From: Armatimonadota bacterium
GTDB lineage: Bacteria; Armatimonadota; Chthonomonadetes; Chthonomonadales; Chthonomonadaceae
Direction of reading: 5' to 3'
DNA: 10,128 bases
Assembly (NCBI GenBank): GCA_026392135.1
Contig: JAPLCR010000030.1
Coordinates: 3,539 to 13,666 of the forward strand
Part shown: positions 6,809 through 10,128 of the stretch, piece after piece
Layout of the letters: each line of letters begins with the position of its first letter
Numbering within the stretch: the stretch's first letter is position 1
The notes under the pieces: generated by a model
Database searches by the model: none
Told to the model about the DNA's origin: nothing
What the model saw: the letters and a program-made list of their open reading frames with translations, nothing else
Translations under genes and position numbers: made by a program

Positions 6809-8512
6809 TTACTCCAACATAGAGAAGCGGTTCTGAACTGTTTCGGTGGCGGTGTCGTGCGTGAAGCGTTGTGCATACTGAAGGTGGCGTTTTGCTTCAG
6901 CGTGATTGGGGTCTTTTGCGAGAACCTTCTGAAACTGGAAAATGGCTTGTGGGTACTGTTTCTGGTTGTAGTTTTCCATACCGATAGAGAACTCTAACGA
7001 GATTTGCGCTTGTGTGATTTTTTCGGCGCGTTCGGCGGTAGGAATCAGGGACTGAGCGCGTTCCAGTGCGACTAACACGCCCTCAAAATCGCCGTTCTTT
7101 AGGCGATAGTCCGCCTGTAGGTCGGCATGAACTACTCTGCGCTTGTGGATGTTCTGTAGGCGTTCGCGAGGCTCTCGAAGCTGGGGCTGTAGCCCCGCGA
7201 CGACTTTATAGGCGTGTTCTGCACCATCGTCATCCCCCTGTTTTTCAATGCTCTGCCCGTGCTCCATCCACTGCCGTGCAAGCCCCATATTTGCCTGTTG
7301 TAGAAGCGAAAGAATGGGTATATGTTTGGGAGCCGCGCCGTGCATCGTTTCGAGGAGGGCAACGGTGTTTGCGAAGTCTTTCGCCTCAAAGTAGGTTTGA
7401 GCAGTAGCAAAACGAATCTCCAACCAGCGGTTAAACACACTCATATAGAGGTCGAAGAGGGCAAGGTCGGCGAGGTCTTGAGTGGTAGCGTCCCGTAGCG
7501 TTATACAGGCTTGCTCCCACTGCTCTTGCGCGATAAGGGCTTCTGCCACCTGTCGCGGGTTTCGGCTGACCATGCGTGGGGAGAGTTCGGTAGTGTTGGA
7601 GTGCTGGGCTTCGTAGATCTGTGCCGTTCCATCGCGGAAACCTGTAGCAAAGAACTGTCCGTTCGCGGATACAGAAAGCCCCGCCAACTGCTTCTGAAAA
7701 GGCATATCCAGCGCGACAGAGCCGTCTCCTGTAAGGCAGTAGAGGTGCGATACGCCCTCCTCCTCTGCCACTGTGGTGATGACCGCAACCGCTGTGCAGT
7801 CTGCATTTACCGCAACACTGTTGACTTCGCCAGAGAGTAGGATTTCCCATGTTCGTTCGCCGCCAACTCCAATACATCCTACTTTCCCGTACGCCGTTCC
7901 GTAGAGAATACATTTGCCGGTCTCATCGCAGGCGAGGGCACGGACAGGCTCTTCCAGTAGGAACTGCCAGTTTTCGCGCTGTCGAAAGTCGAGAAGGGCA
8001 ATGACTCCCGCCTCTGTGCCATACGTAATGTATCCTCCATCACGGGAGATAGCGACGCAGTTGAGCGAAGTTGAGACACTTCGCGCCCAGAGTAGCTTAC
8101 CATCCATCCCCCCACACGCAATCTCAAAACTGATACCCGCCATATCCGAATAGGCGAGAGCGATACGCTCTCCCGTTGCGGAGAGTGCGGTATCAATGTA
8201 GACGCTGTGCTTGTCCGCCATGAACTGCGTTTTTACGCCGTTGTGAAAGAGATATATCTCCTTTGCAGTCATCCCTAAAAAGGACTTGGAGGTTGATGAG
8301 ACCTCAATTTCGGTGAGAGTTTGTGCGGTGAAAGGAACCTCTGCAGAGCGTTGCCCTTCTAGCCCGATGCGTGTAAGGTCGTAAGCCCTCGCTTCCGAAG
8401 GGCGCGGAATGGCACGGGTAAGGCTACCGTCGTTGCTGAGGGCGTAAGCAGTCACAGGGTAACTGCCTCGTATTCTCTCTTCCCATATCAGATTGAGAGT
8501 TCGGATGCTCAC
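6809..8512 (-). CDS. WD40/PQQ-like beta-propeller fused to TPR repeats
   Basis: A 567-residue protein without signal peptide or membrane segment, probably cytoplasmic. Residues about 15-305 form a beta-propeller. Blade-like segments recur at about 150-175 (LNCVAISRDGGYITYG), 190-215 (VRALACDETGKCILYG), 230-264 and 276-303 (LAGLSVSANGQFFATG), each with the hydrophobic-A-x-S/D-x-x-G pattern of WD40-type blades; the first blades are more degenerate. Residues about 320-550 are helical repeats, the clearest being the TPR at 506-540 (YNQKQYPQAIFQFQKVLAKDP). Such proteins generally act as binding scaffolds rather than enzymes. The start is GTG 8512 with no strong ribosome binding site, so the exact N-terminus is uncertain. 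The NHL-repeat gene ends 138 nt upstream on the same strand, possibly in the same transcript. The partner is unknown. Confidence 0.82.
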   Translation of the reverse strand: MSIRTLNLIWEERIRGSYPVTAYALSNDGSLTRAIPRPSEARAYDLTRIGLEGQRSAEVPFTAQTLTEIEVSSTSKSFLGMTAKEIYLFHNGVKTQFMADKHSVYIDTALSATGERIALAYSDMAGISFEIACGGMDGKLLWARSVSTSLNCVAISRDGGYITYGTEAGVIALLDFRQRENWQFLLEEPVRALACDETGKCILYGTAYGKVGCIGVGGERTWEILLSGEVNSVAVNADCTAVAVITTVAEEEGVSHLYCLTGDGSVALDMPFQKQLAGLSVSANGQFFATGFRDGTAQIYEAQHSNTTELSPRMVSRNPRQVAEALIAQEQWEQACITLRDATTQDLADLALFDLYMSVFNRWLEIRFATAQTYFEAKDFANTVALLETMHGAAPKHIPILSLLQQANMGLARQWMEHGQSIEKQGDDDGAEHAYKVVAGLQPQLREPRERLQNIHKRRVVHADLQADYRLKNGDFEGVLVALERAQSLIPTAERAEKITQAQISLEFSIGMENYNQKQYPQAIFQFQKVLAKDPNHAEAKRHLQYAQRFTHDTATETVQNRFSMLE

Positions 8513-8533
8513 TGCGGCTACTTTCTAGGGGCA

Positions 8534-8607
8534 TCACCTCAGACCTATTGAGATGTCTCTTGGTTTAGTTACCTCTTGCCCAGAGATGGGCAGGGTTTGG
8601 GGTGAGG
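8534..8607. repeat. Nested palindrome between the two propeller genes
   Basis: CTTGCCCA (8575-8582) pairs with TGGGCAGG (8587-8594) around a GAGA loop, 8 bp including one G-T. Around it CCTCA (8537-8541) can pair with TGAGG (8603-8607), or TCACC (8534-8538) with GGTGA (8601-8605). No T-run follows on the - strand, so it is a poor terminator. The nested C/G-rich layout resembles dispersed palindromic elements of bacterial spacers, but copy number cannot be judged from one window. Confidence 0.4.
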
Positions 8608-8650
8608 CTTATGCTTTTCGCGGTTAATCTCAAAAAGAGAGAGTGAAGAG

Positions 8651-9568
8651 TTATTCCCAACCGAGTCGTACGATACGGTGGTTTTGGGTATCGGAGATGT
8701 ATATCTCGCCGTTAGGTCCTAGTGCGACGCTTGTGGGGGCTTTAAGGTCACCCATACGGGTACTGAGACGGTCAAAGCAGACAAGCGAGTTGCCTTCATT
8801 ATCGAAGACATGGAGGCGGTTTGCTTCTGATTCGACGACGTATATTCTACCGAGCGCGTCAACGGCGCAAGAGGTAGGAAACGAGAGTTTACGCCTATCG
8901 GTGAGGCTGGATAATTTGCGCCCCTGTGGGTCGAAACGAATTACGCTTTGGGTCGCACTACAGGTGACGTAGATTTGCCGAAATCGGTCTATAGCGATAG
9001 CGATAGGGCGCTGAAAGCCTGCTTTACCGTCGAACCCTCCCACATATTGCCCATTCTGGACGTTCATCCGCAGTAGGCGACCATTTCCTGTATCGGCAAT
9101 CCAGAGCCTTCCTTCGGGGTCGAAGGCAAGCCCCATGGGGCTTTTGAAGCCTGTGACTACCCCCTTGCTCTGCCCCGTGAACCGAAAGCATTGGATGCGG
9201 TTTGTTCCTGACTCTGCGACAAAGAAGAACTCTCCATTCGGGCTTACGGCAACGGCGTGAGGGTTCCACATCTCACCGACTGCCGTGCCGGGTCTGCCAA
9301 TACAGTAGACATCGCCGCCAGTAGTGATACGCTGTATACGGTGGTTGTTGCTATCTGCTACGTAGAGTGACCCCCATTGGTCTACCGCAATACCTGTAGG
9401 CAAGGAGAACTGCCCTGCACCCGTGCCAGGGTCGCCGATAACCTCTACGGCGCGAAGCTTGAGCGGTTTCCAACTCTGCGCCGCCTCCGCGCCCTCGCTT
9501 GGGGCGGGTAAGGTCGGGGCGGGAGGTCTCTCATCGCCTATTTCTAAAAAGTCAAATCGGTCTGGCAT
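8651..9568 (-). CDS. NHL-repeat six-bladed beta-propeller protein
   Basis: A 305-residue protein with no signal peptide and no membrane segment. After an N-terminal tail that is Pro/Ala/Glu-rich at about 10-36, six NHL repeats follow at about 55-82, 103-130, 143-168, 187-211, 230-255 and 277-302. Each follows the pattern P-x-G/A-hydrophobic-A-V/F-D/S, G-x-I/L-Y/W-V/I, then a D/E-S/T and N-x-R-hydrophobic close, as in ADSNNHRIQRI and SDTQNHRIVRL. Repeat 4 is the most degenerate. NHL propellers bind proteins, RNA or small molecules; a catalytic role cannot be claimed. The missing signal peptide is notable because many bacterial NHL proteins are exported. Start ATG 9568 has only a weak purine-rich site (GAAAGAA) upstream. 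It lies between the AAA+ ATPase end and the propeller-TPR gene, all on the - strand. Confidence 0.9.
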   Translation of the reverse strand: MPDRFDFLEIGDERPPAPTLPAPSEGAEAAQSWKPLKLRAVEVIGDPGTGAGQFSLPTGIAVDQWGSLYVADSNNHRIQRITTGGDVYCIGRPGTAVGEMWNPHAVAVSPNGEFFFVAESGTNRIQCFRFTGQSKGVVTGFKSPMGLAFDPEGRLWIADTGNGRLLRMNVQNGQYVGGFDGKAGFQRPIAIAIDRFRQIYVTCSATQSVIRFDPQGRKLSSLTDRRKLSFPTSCAVDALGRIYVVESEANRLHVFDNEGNSLVCFDRLSTRMGDLKAPTSVALGPNGEIYISDTQNHRIVRLGWE

Positions 9569-9606
9569 TGTGTTCTTTCGGTTTACGTACCCACTCTCTC
9601 GACACC

Positions 9607-9635
9607 TCCCTCCCCTTAGCGAGGGAAGAGGTTTT
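9607..9635. repeat. GC-rich hairpin in the NHL gene's leader
   Basis: TCCCTC (9607-9612) pairs with GAGGGA (9621-9626) around CCCTTAGC; TTTT lies at 9632-9635 on the + side. No + strand gene precedes it, so it is not a terminator for a known gene. On the - strand it sits about 40 nt before the NHL start codon, in the probable mRNA leader. Possibly a dispersed palindrome. Confidence 0.35.
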
Positions 9636-9703
9636 CATACGTGCTACAGTAGCTTCGTTCTTGGCGAACTTTGAAGAGTGCAATAGAGTTCAATACAGAG
9701 TAC

Positions 9704-9736
9704 TCCTCTGCCTTGGCGAATGACAAGAGCAGGGGA
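9704..9736. other. 12-bp hairpin after the AAA+ gene
   Basis: TCCTCTGC (9704-9711) plus CTTG (9712-9715) pair with CAAG (9724-9727) plus GCAGGGGA (9729-9736), with one bulged A at 9728, one G-T pair and an 8-nt loop. It begins about 47 nt past the stop of the AAA+ gene on the - strand. It lacks a following T-run on that strand, so it may be a 3' stabilising structure or a Rho-type end. Confidence 0.4.
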
Positions 9737-9782
9737 ATAAAAACGATTTGGCTAGCAGTACACCTCTACTAATTCATGTTAA

Positions 9783-10127
9783 CTAGGATGAGGGAGGCAA
9801 CACTATCGGTTCATGTATGGAAGGAGTTGCATCCTCGTCTGGCTCTGCTAGAATGACCTCTTCTATCGCTGCGAGTGGGGTTTCTATACTCGTGCCTACT
9901 ATCAACTCCTGATGTTTTTGAATGATAAGCTCTTCGCGAATGGTCTGTAGGTCTTCACTTTGTACACTAGAGGCTGGGCGTGCACGCTCTTCAGCCCACT
10001 GTCTCAACCCCTCAATACGCTCCTGCATGGTCATTGCAAGCGGAACGGTATTGCGTATCGCCTTTATGATAGATTCGGTTGTCAGAGGCTTATCATCATC
10101 GAAGGAGTCGTACAGTGCATCCACGAC
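9783..10127 (-). CDS. AAA+ ATPase (Ycf46-like), C-terminal part
   Basis: The frame is open to the right edge; 114 C-terminal residues are visible. Residues 1-53 of the fragment, with PLTTESIIKAIRNTVPLA (14-31) and the strongly characteristic LRQWAEERARPAS (41-53), resemble the alpha-helical lid and end of Ycf46-type AAA+ ATPases of cyanobacteria and other bacteria. The Walker motifs lie outside the window, so ATPase activity cannot be confirmed. After the RARPAS end, about 60 further residues form a Glu/Ile-rich tail (ILAEPDEDA near 92-100) ending in prolines and serines, a likely disordered or partner-binding extension. The NHL gene follows 214 nt downstream on the same strand. Assignment to AAA+ is fairly sure, the Ycf46 subtype less so. 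Confidence 0.6.
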   Translation of the reverse strand, partial: VVDALYDSFDDDKPLTTESIIKAIRNTVPLAMTMQERIEGLRQWAEERARPASSVQSEDLQTIREELIIQKHQELIVGTSIETPLAAIEEVILAEPDEDATPSIHEPIVLPPSS

Positions 10128-10128
10128 T

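Noticed and set aside
9657..9669. GTTC-TTGGC-GAAC inverted repeat as a LexA/SOS box
   Set aside because: The half-sites are in the opposite order and at the wrong spacing compared with the GAAC-N4-GTTC box, and no damage-response gene is next to it.
1..10128. CRISPR arrays, tRNA genes, transposases, integrases or toxin-antitoxin pairs
   Set aside because: No regularly spaced repeats, no T-loop-like GTTCGAA context forming a cloverleaf, and no such protein signatures were seen on either strand.

Overview
The window is about 10.1 kb of dense bacterial chromosome at roughly 50% G+C, with seven complete genes, one gene cut at each end, and no tRNA, rRNA, CRISPR array or insertion sequence that I can see. 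Four of the seven visible starts are TTG (cinA, the hypothetical gene, recA and the aspartic-protease gene), one is GTG and two are ATG. The TTG starts, the cytoplasmic propeller proteins and the Ycf46-like AAA tail would suit a deep-branching lineage such as Armatimonadota or a relative. That placement is a guess from style, not from any search.

Left part (1-4131, + strand): the 3' part of folC (folate glutamylation), then cinA with its own likely promoter and a very short leader, then an unrecognised 161-aa protein, then recA. The cinA-recA linkage is known from several bacteria and suits housekeeping and DNA recombination/repair. Here an unknown gene sits between the two. recA has a 255-nt leader rich in potential RNA structure, without a recognisable SOS box. 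It is followed by two strong hairpins, and the second, terminator-like one ends right against the ribosome binding site of the next gene.

Middle part (4150-6710, + strand): a two-gene unit with a 5-nt gap. The first gene encodes two fused Rossmann (extended SDR, epimerase-like) domains, of which only the second keeps YxxxK. The second encodes a secreted or membrane-anchored protein with two retropepsin-like domains, of which only the second keeps DTG. Both proteins are thus internal duplications with one half degenerate at the catalytic site. This is the most distinctive protein-level signal in the window.

Right part (6809-10128, - strand): reading right to left, the C-terminal end of a Ycf46-like AAA+ ATPase, an NHL-repeat beta-propeller, and a WD40/PQQ-like propeller fused to TPR repeats. 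None of the visible N-termini has a signal peptide, so this looks like an intracellular scaffold set, but its job is not deducible from sequence alone. The spacers between these genes carry G/C-rich palindromes that may belong to dispersed repeat families.

I found no clear new defence or mobile system. The best leads are the paired half-degenerate duplicated proteins, the terminator abutting a ribosome binding site, the structured recA leader, and the propeller/TPR/AAA cluster.
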